Positions 36,701 through 51,700 of a stretch of DNA of 64,000 bases are shown here, in pieces (position 1 is the first letter of the stretch; the number at the start of each line of letters is the position of its first letter). This DNA comes from Bacillota bacterium (lineage in GTDB: Bacteria; Bacillota; Clostridia; Acetivibrionales; DSM-2933): the NCBI GenBank assembly GCA_023430975.1, contig JAEYYB010000171.1:20781-84780 (forward strand), read 5' to 3'. The notes beneath the pieces are model-generated. The model ran no database searches and was not told the origin of the DNA. It saw only the letters and a list, made by a program, of their open reading frames with translations. Made by a program: the position numbers and the translations under genes.

Positions 36701-39700
36701 CAACAGGTACCCATCTGGTTATACTAAACGGGACTTCTATACAAAATATAAAATTTGATTCTCCTGCACAATCTTATTTTAATAAATTGAAGATCATTAG
36801 ATCTGTGAACAATGGCTATAAGTTCAATACAACACCTGTGTGGAAAGAACTTGAGATATATGATGACGAGATACCGACAGCTCCTGATAATCTTAAAATT
36901 AGCAGGAAAACGGTATCTAGCATTTCTCTGTCCTGGTCTCCTTCCTATGATAATGTAGGTATTAAAAATTATGAAATATACAGAGATGATAAAAAAATAG
37001 GAGAGTCTTTTTCAACAGAGTATGTAGACAATACTATTGAATTTAATAAAAATTACAAATACAAAGTAAGGGCTTTGGATGAAAGCAGTTTCTTTTCCGA
37101 CTTTTCGAGCAGTATAAACGCTGCCATTACAGATAACGAGGCACCATTCAAACCAAATAACTTGAGACTTGTTTCAAAAACATTTACATCGATAAAATTT
37201 ACATGGTCCCCATCAACCGACAATGTGGAAACGGTTTGCTATGAGGTTTACCGTGACGGTGCCATGATCGGTATTGTGGATGTAAATGAATTTGAGGATA
37301 TCAATCTCCTTCCGGGAGAAACACATAATTACTATGTTTATGCTTTAGACGATACAAATAACAGATCTGAAGCAAGCAGCATATATACCGAGACCAGTAT
37401 GGTAGATGATGAAGCACCTTCAATCCCGCAAGGCTTAAAACTTGTGTCAAGAAATGATATTTCATCATCCATTACCTGGTCACCCTCAACTGATAACTTT
37501 AAAGTTGCCAGTTATGAGGTGTATAGAAATGGAGTTAAGATAAAGGATATTACTAATGCAGATACAACAAAATTTGATGATAGCGGTTTAACTCAGTTGA
37601 CTTCATATGCATACACTGTAAAGGCTTATGATGTTTCGGGGAATTTTTCTGAAGAGAGTGACCCGTTGATTTTCAGTACAGCACCTGCAACTGTTACTAT
37701 CAGTACAAACACTGTTTCAGATCAGGATGAGCTTTATGGAACTGTATATTTAACTGGAGGAACCTGGGATTTAAGCGGTAAGACTATTACAATAGATGGT
37801 GATTTAATTCAGTCAGGCGGAACTCTTTATGTAAATGGAGGACAGCTCAAGATATCAGGGAATTATAGTATTAAAAGTTCGGGTTATTTGAAGATGATAA
37901 ACGATGCTGATTATATATCAGTTGATAAAAACTTTTTAATGCAAAGTGACAATATAATAAGAGATAATTACTTAAATGCAGGGACTATAGAAGTAAAAGG
38001 TGATTTTGTACAGAAAGCCGGCACGTATTATAACTATGGAACTTATGCTAGAAAGGATAACTTTGTACCAGGCGGTACTCATAAAGTGGTGCTAAGTGGT
38101 GCAGACATTCAAAAAATTGATTTTCAATATCCCGGAAGCTCATATTTTAATATATTAGAGCTCAAAAACACTTCAGAGCAAGGCGTTCAATTTATAAGCA
38201 ATATAAGTCTGAATTCACTTATAAGGCACGATAGTAAGATTACACAAAGTTCAGTAGGTTCAATGAACTGGACTTTAAATGAAGATATGGAATTGGACAG
38301 CAATTTATATATTTCCGGAAGTACAGTGGATTTAAATGGATATAAGTTGACTGTGAATGGTAATCTTATTCAGTCAGGCGGTACCCTTTATGTAAATGGA
38401 GGACAGCTTGTAGTTAATGGGAATTATTATATTCGATCAGAAATAAAGGCAGCAGACGGTACTCTGTCATACGGAAGAAGCACTGGAATTATAAAGATGC
38501 AAAATTCCGATGATTATGTGAAGGTATTGGGAAGCTTCCAAGTACAGAGCGATAATATCATAAACGATACATCATTAAGTGCAGGGACCCTTGAAGTAAA
38601 GGGCGATTTTGTGCAGATAGCCGGCGAGTTTTATAACTATGGAACTTTTGCTAGGAAGAATAATTTTGCTCCAGGAGGTGCACATAAAGTAATACTAAGC
38701 GGCAAGGAACAGCAAAAGGTTTATTTTCAATATCCTGCTGATTCATATTTCAACATATTGGAGCTTAATAATACATCAAAAAAAGGTATTGTATTCGAGA
38801 ATTCAATCAATGTAAAATCATTGACAAGAAATGATAGCATAATTTCCAAAATTTCTATGGGTGCTATGAATTGGACTCTTTATGAGGATACGGTACTAGA
38901 TAGCAGTTTGTATATAAACGGTAATACCCTAGATCTAAATGGATATAGTTTGACGGTTAACGGTGATTTAATTCAGCAAGCCGGAGTATTAAATATAAAC
39001 GGAGGAAAGCTCACAGTTAATGGAAATTATTATATTCAATCGGAAACAAAAGCAGCAGACGGTACCCTTTCATACGGAAGAAGTACTGGAATTATAAAGA
39101 TGCAAAATTCCGATGATTATGTAAAGGTAACGGCAAGCTTCCAAGTACAAAGTGATAATACCATAAACGATACATTATTAAGTGCAGGAACTATTGAAGT
39201 AAAGGGTGATTTTGTACAGAAAGCAGGAGAGTTTTATAACTATGGAACTTATGCTAGGAAAAATAATTTTGCTCCGGGAGGCACACATAAAGTCGTACTT
39301 TCAGGCACAGGTGTACAAAAAATAGAGTTTCAGAATTCTGTAGACTCTTACTTTAATATTCTTGAAATAAAGAATAAACAGGGGGAAAATATTAAGTTTG
39401 CAAATCCTATAAATGTTATATGTCTTTATACTAACGGTGCGAAGCTTCAATCGATAAAAATAAGTTCAAAAGATTTAAAATTAAGTGAGGATACAGTTTT
39501 TGACAGTGCATTGTATTTATCGGCCTGTACACTGGATTTAAATGGGTATAAATTGACTGTAAACGGAAATCTTGTTCATTCAGGAGGAGTTTTACATATA
39601 AATGGTGGTGTGCTTACAGTAAAGGGAGACTACCGTATACAATCGGAATCAATAAGTGAAGACGGTACAATTGTTTATGGCAGAAGTTCAGGAAGCTTAA

Positions 39701-42700
39701 AGATGTTAAATGATGATGATTATATACTTGTGACAGGAAGCTTCTATACCCAGAGCGATAATGAACATAAAGGTGCTTTATTGAATACAGGTATTATAGA
39801 AGTTAAGGGCGATTTTGTACAGAAGACAGGGCAATTCTATAATTATGGTACTTATGACAGAAAGAACAACTTTGCACCGGAAGGTGTTCATAGGGTCATT
39901 TTAAGCGGTACTGATTTACAAAAGGTTGATTTTCAAAATTCCGGTGATTCATACTTTAATGTATTGGAGCTTAAAAATACATCTGAAGCCGGAGTGAGAT
40001 TCATAAAGTCTCTTAATACAAAATCATTGATAAGAAATGATAGTAAAATATCAAAATTATCAGTAAGCTCTATGAATTGGAGCCTTATAGAAGATACCGT
40101 AATAGATTGCAGTTTGTATTTTAGCGGTGCAACCATTGATTTGAACGGACATAAGCTCGCTATAATTGGCGATTTAATCCATTCAGGCGGTGCTGTGAAT
40201 ATTAATGGAGGCCAGCTTTATATTAATGGAGATTACAGAATACAGTCTGAAAGTTCAAGTGAGGACGGCACTTTAGTGTACGGTAGAAGTTCAGGTTATT
40301 TGAAAATGACAAATCCTTCGGATTATATAAGGGTTAGTGGAAGTTTCTTTATACAAAGCGATAATGCAATTAATAATGAAATACTAAAAGAAGGTGTCAT
40401 AGAGGTAAAAGGAGATATTGTTCAGAAAACGGGTCTGTATTATAGCTATGGATATTATGACAGAAAAAACAATTTTGCACCGGGAGGAAATCATAAAATC
40501 ATACTCAGCGGTGCTGATGTACAAAATATTAATTTCCAGAATTCTGTAGAGTCATATTTTAATATTCTGGAACTTAAGAATTACTCAAAAGGCGGAATTG
40601 TTTTTAATAGTTCTTTTAATGCTAAGTCTTTTATAAGTAACAATTGTAACATTACTATGAAATCAATAAGTTCAATGGATTGGAAGCTTAGCCAAGATGC
40701 TGCTATACATGGTGATGTTTACTTGCTAGGAAACACTCTCGATTTGAACGGCCACAAACTAACAATAAATGGAAAATTTATCCAGTCCAGTGGCGTATTA
40801 AGCGTAAACGGAGGCAGCCTTATTGTTAACGGTGACTACAGGATCCAGACTGAAAGCAAAGCATCTGACGGCACTACAACTTATGGCAAAGGCTATGGAT
40901 TGCTGAAAATGCTAAATGCACATGACTATGTTTTGATAAACGGAAGTTTTTATATACAGTCCGGAGATGTAAACGGCTCTTCTGCGTTAAGTGCAGGAGT
41001 ATTGGAAGTTAAGGGTGATTTTATTCAGTTGACAGGCCAATACTATAGTTATGGAACATATGACAGAAGAAATAATTTCACTCCTGGAGGCAGTCATAAG
41101 GTAGTGTTAAGCGGAAATGATGTGCAAAATGTTAACTTCCAGAATCCTAATGACTCATTTATTAATATTCTTCAGATTACAAAACTGATTGAAACGGGCT
41201 ATACATTTAGTAAAACACCATTATGGAAACAATTGGTATATGATGTTGAGGCACCATCAATACCATTAGAGCTTAAAACTACGTCTGTCAGTGAAATATC
41301 AATAACACTTTCATGGGCAGCTTCAACTGACAATGATGGTGTTGCAGGATATGAAATATATCGTGACGGCTCTTTGGCAAGCTATGTCAAAAATACTGAA
41401 TTTACAGACATAGGACTTACACCGGGAAAAGAGTATATTTATAAGATAAGAGCTGTTGATGCGGGACATAATGTATCGGAATTCAGTGATGAGATTACCG
41501 TTAGTACGTTGCCGGATGCGGAAAAGCCTTCAAAGCCCGGTAATCTTTCTGCATATTATATAGACACTGATGTTTATCTCGGTTGGACTGCATCAACCGA
41601 TAACGTAGGAGTTACAAGGTATGACATTTACCGCAATGATGAATTTATAGGTTCTACACTTTCAACTGAATATAAAGATTCCGATCTTAAATTAAACAAA
41701 AAATACATCTATACGGTTAAAGCGTTTGATGCTGCAGATAACTGGGCGGATGCATCTGTTGAGATCGTTTTGTCGGATGATCACAGCAATGATATGGTTG
41801 ATGCTACTGATATTGAGATTGGTGAAGATGCATCGGGTACAATCAACTATAGAGGCGATATTGACTGGTTCAAATTTACTACAACAAATGCCGGATACTA
41901 TTCACTAACAGGAAAAGGGATCACGGATATTGTTGGAAATATATTCAAAGCTGATGGTACACTGATGGAGTCTGGAAAAGGCATTGGTGACAGATTAACA
42001 ATAACAGGAGTGTTTGAAGCAAATACTGAGTACTATATAAAAATTAATTATTTGAGTAGTTTTAGTACAGGGGTATATACAATAAAAGTTTCAGAGCTTG
42101 ACAATGAGCCGCCAAAAGCTCCAACCGGGCTTGCTGCTTCTAAGAAATCATCTGTGTCAATTAGCCTTAAGTGGGATTCTGCAACTGATAATACTGGCAT
42201 TTTGGGATACAAATTATATAGAGACGGTATTCTTATTAAAGATACAACATCCACTGAATTTAATGATACAGGGTTAAATCCTGAAACTTCCTATACTTAT
42301 ACTGTGAGAGCATACGATCATATAAAGAATCTATCAATTGAAAGTGATGCTTTAACAGAAACGACAGAAAAGGACACTGATGCTCCATCTATACCTACTG
42401 GATTAAAAATATCATCAGTCATTAGGTCACAGAATGATACAGGAACAAAAGTGTCTGTTAAACTTGTATGGTCACCTTCTACAGATAATGTAAAAGTAGG
42501 AGGATATGAAATATATAGAGATGGTGTTAGCATAGGAACAACGGATAAAAATGATTATCTGGATTCCGATGCAGTGATCTCAGAAAGCAATATATATAAA
42601 TATACGATCAAGGCTTATGATACTTCAAATAACTACTCGGCTGACAGCCTTGCTGTGACTTTTGACAATGAACCGCCAACTGCACCCACTGAGTTAAAGG

Positions 42701-45700
42701 AAATTGATAAGACCGAGAAATCGGTTGTATTATCCTGGAAATTATCAACTGATTCCATAGGAATAGTGGGCTATGAAGTTTGCAGAGACGGTATAAAAGT
42801 AGGTACTTCTACAACAAATAGCTTCACGGCAAACGGTCTTGTGCCGGATAAGACATATATATTTAAGGTATGTGCATTTGATGCTCAGGGCAATATTTCC
42901 GATTCAAGCAATGAGATTACCGTAACAACGACAATTGATACAGAAAAACCTTCAACACCGAAAAATTTGAGGCTGGTATCAAAAACGGACACAACTGTTA
43001 CCATAGCATGGGACGCATCAACTGATAATGTGGCTTTAGGTGGTTATGAGATATTGAAGGACGGAGTTTCAGCAGGTACAACCGTTGCTGCAAGCTACAA
43101 ATTTGAAGGCTTGGTGCCTGATACCGAGTACAAATTCACTGTCAAAGCTTTTGATACATCGAACAATGTTTCAGATGAAAGTGATGTGTTTAGAGCAGCA
43201 CCAAAGCTACCTTCAGAGCCAACTAACCTTGAGTTAGTCGAAAAACCATATTCCATAGTATTAAGCTGGAGCAGCACGGATAGTGATGTTACAGGGTATA
43301 AGGTTTACAAAGGTACTGGTGAAGAGGATTTAAAATTCTGGACAAACAGTAGTTCCAACAGTATTGAGCTCACCGGATTAAATGGAGGAACAACAGTTTA
43401 CTTCAAGGTAAGCTCAGTAGACAAATGGGGAAATGAAAGTATTAAATCGGCTGCAATAAGCGGCACAACATTAATTGACAGCATTGCTCCTTCAGTATCA
43501 TCATTTGAACCTCAAGATAATTATAGAAGTTCGGGAAAAATTATTTTAAAGGTATCAGGTTCTGATAACTATACTATTGATAAGTTTATATTTGAATATA
43601 GTGCTGAGGATGGGGAAAATTGGATATCTATCGGTGAAAGCTATGCCGTATATAATGGAAGCACAAAAGAATACCAAACAGATTTATCATGGAATACAAT
43701 AGGCTTAACCGGAAACTATACGGTTAGAGCTATTGCTAAAGACAAGGGAGGAAATGAATCTGAGCCTTTTACACGCAGAATTATTATTGATAATACTGCT
43801 CCTGATGCTCCTACTAATGTATCTGCTGTAGTTAGTTCCGGTAAAATCCATGTAAAGTGGAGTCCTGTAAAGGCAGAGGATGTATCATCATACTCGGTAT
43901 ACAGAAAAATATCAGGAACAAGCGATAATTATAGCCTTATGACAACGGTTAAGGCTTCAATATTTGAATATATCGATTATAATGTTGATCCGGGGAAAAC
44001 ATACATATACTGTATCACTGCTACGGATGACTTAAAAAATGAAAGCATAAGGTCAGAAGAAGTACAGATTACCGCTGGAGATTTTGCACCTGATTTAAGC
44101 ATAGCTCCAAAAGTAGTTAAGCCTGCTGATGAAATAAAAATTACAGGTCAAGGTTTTAAACCCTCAGAAACTGTAGAGATTTATATTGATGACAGCACAT
44201 TCCTGTTTAATACCAGATCCGATTCAACCGGAAATATTTCGGCTAGCTGGAAATATTTAAAGAATGTTTCACCAGGAAGCCACAGCATTAAACTAAAAGG
44301 ACAGCAAAGCCTTACAGAAGTTACTGCAAGCTTTATAGCAGAGTTCTCACTTTTAAATCCTCCTGCGGGAATAGAAGCTAAAGCGGGAGAGTGTGAGGTT
44401 GTGCTTAGTTGGCAAGAGGTTGATAATGCAAGCTTTTATAGGCTCTATAGAAAAACAGGTGATGAGGAACTTGTAAGAATTTTGGACAATATAAAAGGAA
44501 CTACAGTAAGAGACATACCTGTTAAGAGCGGAGTAACATATTATTACCAGCTTGCATCGGTAGATATATACGGAAATGAAGGAAGCCTTTCCGATTCGGT
44601 TGAGGCAATTCCACTGGTTGATTCGACAAAACCTGCTATATCCATTTTTAACGCATCAAGAAATGGTGAAACATTGAAACTCACGACAGTATCAAAGGAT
44701 AATATGGGTGTTGCTTCAATGAAATTTTACTTCAGGTTGAGCAGTGGAGAGTGGAAAGAGATAGCAACTTTGACAACAATACCTGAAATGAACAAGTCGG
44801 TTAGTCTAGGATATGACTGGAACACAGCATCATTAAAAGAAGACGGAAAATATGAGGTTAAGGCAGTAGCATATGATGAGGCCGGTAATTTCAGCGATGA
44901 TAAAATAGTAAGTATAACAATAAAAAATACAAAGCCATTGCCTCCTCAAGAAATAAACGCAGTCGGTGGTCAGCTGAGAATAGATATTAACTGGACACAG
45001 GTTGATGATAATGATTTTCTAAAATACAGACTATATAGAAGGGTTAATGGGGGAGAATATATACTCATAAGAGAGACTACCTTAAGATCTTTCCAGGATA
45101 ATGCCGTTACATCAGGTAAATCTTACGAATATAAGGTTACAGTTGTTGATACTTACGGACATGAAAGTGACGGTGCAGTAACCGGTGTTGTTTCCGCACT
45201 TGCGGACACTACCGCTCCAGAGATTAAAAACTTAATGCCTGCTTCAGGAAGCAGAATAAAAGGCATTGTCAATATAAGTGCCATAGCTTCCGATAATGTA
45301 GCATTAAGCAAGGTTGATTTCTTGTATTCTGCTAAAATCAACGGTGTTGAAACATGGCTTGCCCTAGGGTCTGCTGTTAGCGGAACTGTAAGTTGGGATA
45401 CGGTAAGTACGGTACAGGATGGCTTATGTGAAATAAAGGTAGTTGCAAAGGACACATCGGGTAATACCTCTGAGCTCAAAGCTTCCTACGTAGTTGACAA
45501 TACAGCTCCCGATGCTCCCGTCATTACGGCACAGCCCCAGGAGTTGAAGGTTTCTCTGACATGGAAGCCTGTAGGAGCTGCAGATGATTTGGACCATTAC
45601 AATGTTTACAGGGCAAGTGGGATTAATTCGGAATATACACTTATCGGAAGTACATCCGATACAATATTTGTGGATGCAAAAGCCAATTACGGAGTGGAGA

Positions 45701-48700
45701 ATTTTTATAAAGTTACTTCTGTAGATAAAAGCGGAAACGAAAGCTCAGCTTCAAATATTGCATCATGTGTTCCGGGTAAGGATACAACTCCTCCTGTTAT
45801 AGATAAGTTTTTACCTGCAGAAGGTACGGCGTTAAGAGGAAATGTAAGTTTTACAGTTCATGCAAAGGACAACATCAATGTCAAAAGCTATAAACTTGAG
45901 ATAAGAAAGGTTGATGAAAACAATCTGCCTGTTGGTGATGGAGAGTGGCAGCTTGTATCTAGCCTGGAAAATCAAGGCTCGAACGATGTTAAATTTGTGT
46001 TGGATACAACTTCTGTAGGTGAGAATAATATTTACAAGTATCCTGACGGAAGCTATCAGATAAAAGTGACAGCAGCCGACGGCGAGAATAATTATACCCA
46101 AAATGTTTACTCCTATGTGATTACTAATGATCCCCCTTCACCACCTGAAAAGATTTATGTTGAAGCGGGAGAATGGCAGCTTATTGTAAGCTGGTCACCT
46201 GTTTTAAGACCGGACTTTAGTCATTATGTATTATATAGGAAGGAAGGAAAAACAGGCACCTGGGAAAAGATTCTTAACGCAACTACATCAAATGCATATA
46301 TAGACAGGATGCTGGATCCTTCAAAAGAATATTATTATGCAGTTTCTGTAGTTAATGATTTGAATCGTGAAAGTGCAATGACAAGGGATTATTCCAATGA
46401 TGCAAATATTAGTGATGATATAAAGATACATTCGTTACAGGAAACTTCAGTTCCTGTTGTAAGGGAAGTAAAACCTGGGGAATTAAGTCATATCGGAAAT
46501 AGTGTAAAATTGGAGGCATATGTTGATGCAAAGGTTTCTGTTAAAGTAAGGTATGAATACTCATATTTAGGAGAATCGGAAACAAGTGTTATAACAGGAA
46601 AAGAAACCTGGCAGTTAATAGGTGTTGACGACAATCCGGTATACCGCAGCTCAAATTATGATGGATTTATAGAGGATTATATTAATGGTAACTTGACTTC
46701 TTACAAGAATTATTTGTCAGGCTTTGTTTCCTACTGCCAGTGGGATACATCAGATCTTGCATCAGGGTCTTATGCAGTTCGTGTTACGGCGATAAATACT
46801 GCCAACAAGGAAAGTTCGGCACTAAAGAGATATATTGTCGACCGTATTCCGCCTGCAAAACCAACTTCGCTTCAGGTTTCCGACCCCAAAATTGGAGGAC
46901 AGCTGGATTTGCACTGGAACAGAAACACTGAGGCAGATATTGACGGATACAAAGTTTTCCGTTCAGAAACAAATGGGGGACCGTACGAATTAATTGGAAA
47001 TACAAAAGGATTTACATTTAATGATAAAAATGTAGAAAACGGAAAAATTTATTATTATGTAGTTAAAGCATATGACCAATCGGGAAATGAAAGCGTATCA
47101 TCTGCACAAGCAGCCGGAAAAGCATCTGCTATAATTGATCTTTCAATTAAAGATATAAAACCAAGTCCTGCTTCTCCTGCATATGACAGGAAGGCGATTA
47201 TTACCGTTGTTGTAGAAAACCAGGGTTATGCAAGTGCAAAAGGCAAGGTTGAGCTTTATGTAAAAGACAACATTAAAGAATGGAGCCTTATAGATACAAA
47301 AAATGTGGAAATAAGAGGAGCAAACCATTATGAGGCGGTATTTGAATGGACTCCAATTAGCATTAATAAACTTGCAGAGGTAAAGGCTGTCGTTACAACT
47401 ACAGACTCTACCACAGAAAGCAATGGTGAAAACAACATAAAAATAGTAGAAGTTAATATCAACCAGCCGCCGACAGCAGTTGTTGAATGCAAAGAATGGG
47501 TATATTCAGGCGACAATTACATATTAAATGGTGCGATTGGTACAAACGGTCAGCTTTCAAAGGACAGTGACGGTAAGATCATATGGTACAGGTGGAATCT
47601 TGGCGATGGTACATCAAAAGAGGGAGCACAGGTTACACATGTATACCAGATGCCCGGTACATATAATATTACTCTCACGGTATGTGACAATGACGGTGCA
47701 GAATCAAGTACGACGGCTACAGTAGATGTAAGGGACAATCGCCCCGATCTGAGTGTAAATGATATAACATGGAATCCATCAGATCCTTCCGAGCAGGATG
47801 TGGTTAATATTACTGCTGAAATAGCCAACACTGGTAAAGGTGCAAACAGAATGGGATTTCTGGTAGGGTTCTACATTGACAATCAGTATATAGGTTATAC
47901 CCGTGTGGACAAAAATATTGAAGTGGGTGAAACAATAAAAGTTCCATATACATGGGTTGCAACACCAGGCGTTCATGTTTTGAAGGTAGTGGCTAATGAT
48001 ATACTTGATATTTTGAAGGAAACCGATAAAACAAACAATTCAAAAACTGTAGCAATGACAACCAAGCAGGTTAACTTCCCGGATGTTGCGGTAGATAGTG
48101 TAACATATGTTGCAGATGGAGAAAACCTTATAAGTGAAATGCCTTTTGCATACAGAGCGAAGATATCCAATATCGGTACGGCAAATGCTGAAAAGTTCAA
48201 TGTATCCCTTTATATTGACGAGAAATGGGTTGAAAAACAGAACATAAATTTATTAAAGCCCGGTGCAGAGACTTTTGTTACATTTATAGTAAAGCCTTCT
48301 GCAGGTTCCCACGAGATAACAGTTAAGGCAGATGATCCGTCACCTGTTCTAAAGGAGCTTCAAAAAGAGAATAATCAATCGAGCATTGTAACACCTGAGT
48401 TTACTGTTTCATACCCCAAATTATCTCTTGCAGGTTTAAGCTGGATGCCTCAGGAATCCGTAATTACTGAGGGGACATCCCTTACATTTACTACTAAAGT
48501 TTCAAACGACAGTACAACAGATATAACCCATGAGTTTGATGTTGACTTTATTGTGGACGGGCAAAAGTTCAAAACAGTGACAATAGAAAAGCTGGGTGCC
48601 GGTGAAGTGGCTGATGTTACAGCTCGATGGACTGCTTTGCCTGGAGCACACAAGATAAAGGTTTGTGCAGATAGTGACAATATTGTGACTGAAGAGGGAA

Positions 48701-51700
48701 CCGTGTCGGTAATTGAGGCAGATATACCTTTAATTAGGCTGATTTATCCGGATCTTTACATATCCGATGTGACATGGTCACCCACAAATATCAAATATGG
48801 CGATCAGGTAACATTTATTGCACGAGTAAGCAATCAAAGTGTAACCTCAATATTTAAGAATTTCAATGTATCCCTGTATATGGATGGCAAGCAGGTGGCA
48901 GGTAAGACAGTTAATGGGTTAAGGGGCCACAGCACTGCTATTGTTGATCTTACATGGAAGGCCAATTTACTTGGAAGCCATAACTTCAAGATAGTTATTG
49001 ACAATGAAAAAGCCCTTATTCTTGAACCGCTTCAAGAAGGTCTTAAGAGAGTGGAAGAGGGAAGTATAAATATTTCCGATTCATTGATGATGGAAGCACA
49101 TCCAAACAATGATGAGGCAGACTCTGGATTTATGTCCAGCTTGTTTATTGCAGATGACAACCTGATTCCTGTTTCCGTAAAGGTGACCAAGGCAAGCAGC
49201 AATGGAATGCTTCTGGGAACTGAAGATGGTATTAGAGCTACATATTCTCTTGAGAGAGGAAATGAAAAGGTATCGGGTGAATTGGGATTTGATAAGGTTA
49301 GCAGGACATTTAAGGCTAATATTCCCATTTCAAATTTAGGCGTGGGCAATTACATTCTTACATTAGAAGCCGGTGATGGTGTAGAAATATTAACATCCAC
49401 ATGCAATATTTCAATTATGCCTGAAACAATAGCAACAATTGATACGGACAAGGAGCAATATCAATTTGGCCAGCCGGTACATATAAACGGTTCCATAAGG
49501 CTTGCAGATGGTACTCCTCTTGCACAAGAAAAAATTGTACTTGACTTGCAGTTGGAGCCACGACTCAGGGAACCTGTAGAAGTATCTACCAAGAATGGAG
49601 GTAGATACCTTGCTACATGGCATGGAGAGCATATACTCCAGCTTGAGACAGATGATAATGGAAGATTTACGTATGATTTTTACCCTGCATTTGGAGAGGC
49701 AGGTTTGTGGCATGCAAATGTATTTGCATATAAAAGAGGTCTTGGTGCAGGAGCTTCAACTGATTTTAACATAATTGGAATGGTTGCTGTGCCATCAAGT
49801 GTTTCAATAACTTCAACCAAAAATTCACGCTTCTCCAAGGTAGTAAATATAAGAAATGCATCCGATGAGGGCGGAAAAACGCTGACAGGCATTAATGCGG
49901 TACTTGTGGCATTGAATCCAAACAACAAGGTTGTTGCAACAATTGACAGTACAAATTTAAAATCCACATTAGCACCGGGAGAGACTACAGGTGTAGTTGT
50001 TAATTTCAATGCACCATCAGATGCAGATGATACTGCCGAATACCGTATTGATTTCAGCAGTTCTGAAGGTGCTGTTGCTTCGGCTGCAGTGAAATTGAAT
50101 TTAAGGCCTGCGGTTCCAATGCCAATCACCGACCCGAGAGGAATAGAGGTAGGACTCAACCCCGGAAATAGCATTGTAAGGACAATTAAGCTTACCAATA
50201 AAGGTATGGGCAATATGAAGGGAATAAAGCTGGAGTCTCCTTCAAGACTTCCGTGGATAACAGCCGGAAATTTAAGCAAGACGGAGCTTGCACCCGGTGA
50301 ATCCGCTACATTTGAAATATTAATAAATCCTTCAGCAGATATACCTTTAGGTGAGTATCAGGATAAGGTTATTGTAACAGACGGTAAATATAGTTCCACT
50401 GTTACTGTTGCTGCGGAAATTTCTAGTGCACAAAGCGGCTCGGTATCATTTATAGTCTCAGATGATACAGGTGTCAGAGTGCCAAATGCTGAGGTAAATC
50501 TGATTGGAAAGCAGCCTTTTGTTCAGGTAAAGGATGGAAAAGAAGTTATATACTATCAGCATTTCTATGGCCGTACCGATGCCAACGGAGTTGTGGTATT
50601 TGAAAACAAGCCTTTAGGAGAATATGATTATTCGGTTCAGGCAAGTGCCCATAAGAGTATTAAGGGTATTGCATATGTAATGCCTAAAACTGATGCATCC
50701 ATTGTAAATGTCACAATGGAAATGATTCCTGTGCAGATTGAGTGGACGGTTAAGCCCACAACCATACAGGATAAATATGATATTAAACTTGAAATGACAT
50801 TTGGAGCAAATATACCAAAACCATATTTTGGCTATGTGCCTCCGTGGGTAAATATCCCCAAACAGATTACAGATCCTATGATAGTTGAAGCAACTGTTGT
50901 GAACTGTGGTTTGGTAGCTATTACCGATGTTACTGCATCCGTTATGAGGGAAAAGTCAAACGATACAGGAATAAGCATAGTAGGCGGTGGTTATATAGGA
51001 GAAATCCCGGCTCATGGAAGTGCTAAAATAAAACTCCTTATACAACCGGGATACTATAACTTAACATCCGGTAAGAATAAGGCTACCGGAATTCCGTATA
51101 ATGCTATATTGCTCCATGGTTATTATGTTAGCTTTGACAGGGATACGGGACTTCCTGTTGATCCTCCTGAAGAGGTTAACGGCAATATTGCGTTATATAA
51201 TCCTTCGGAACAAAAAGTAACTATCAAAGCTTCTATGCCATCTGGTGAAACAGTAACAGAAGAAATAGGGCTTCCAAGTGATGGAGGAATCGAAGAGGTT
51301 GATTATCTTATCGATAGAGACAATGGAGGGAGACCCACATTGCCTGAGAGTGGACAATCGGGCAAAGGAGTTTATGAAATAGTAACTCTGAGCCTTGATC
51401 AGACTGCGACACTTGAAAGGCAAGCATTTAATGCTACTCTTAAGGTTTCAAACGGTTATGTGGCATATGCACTTCAAAACCTCTCTGTTAAAGTTGTTGT
51501 AACAGATAAGGACGGTAAGGATGTAACCGGCAATAACTTCATAATTGCTACAGGTTTGAATGGCATTGAGAATCTTGACGGTTCATCATCGCTTTTGCCG
51601 GGTAAGAGAATAACAGCTGATTGGCAGATTATACCCGGTGACGGTTTAGGCGGTACAAACCCTGAAGGAGAGAAATATTATGCAAAAGCGGTGTTGTCGT

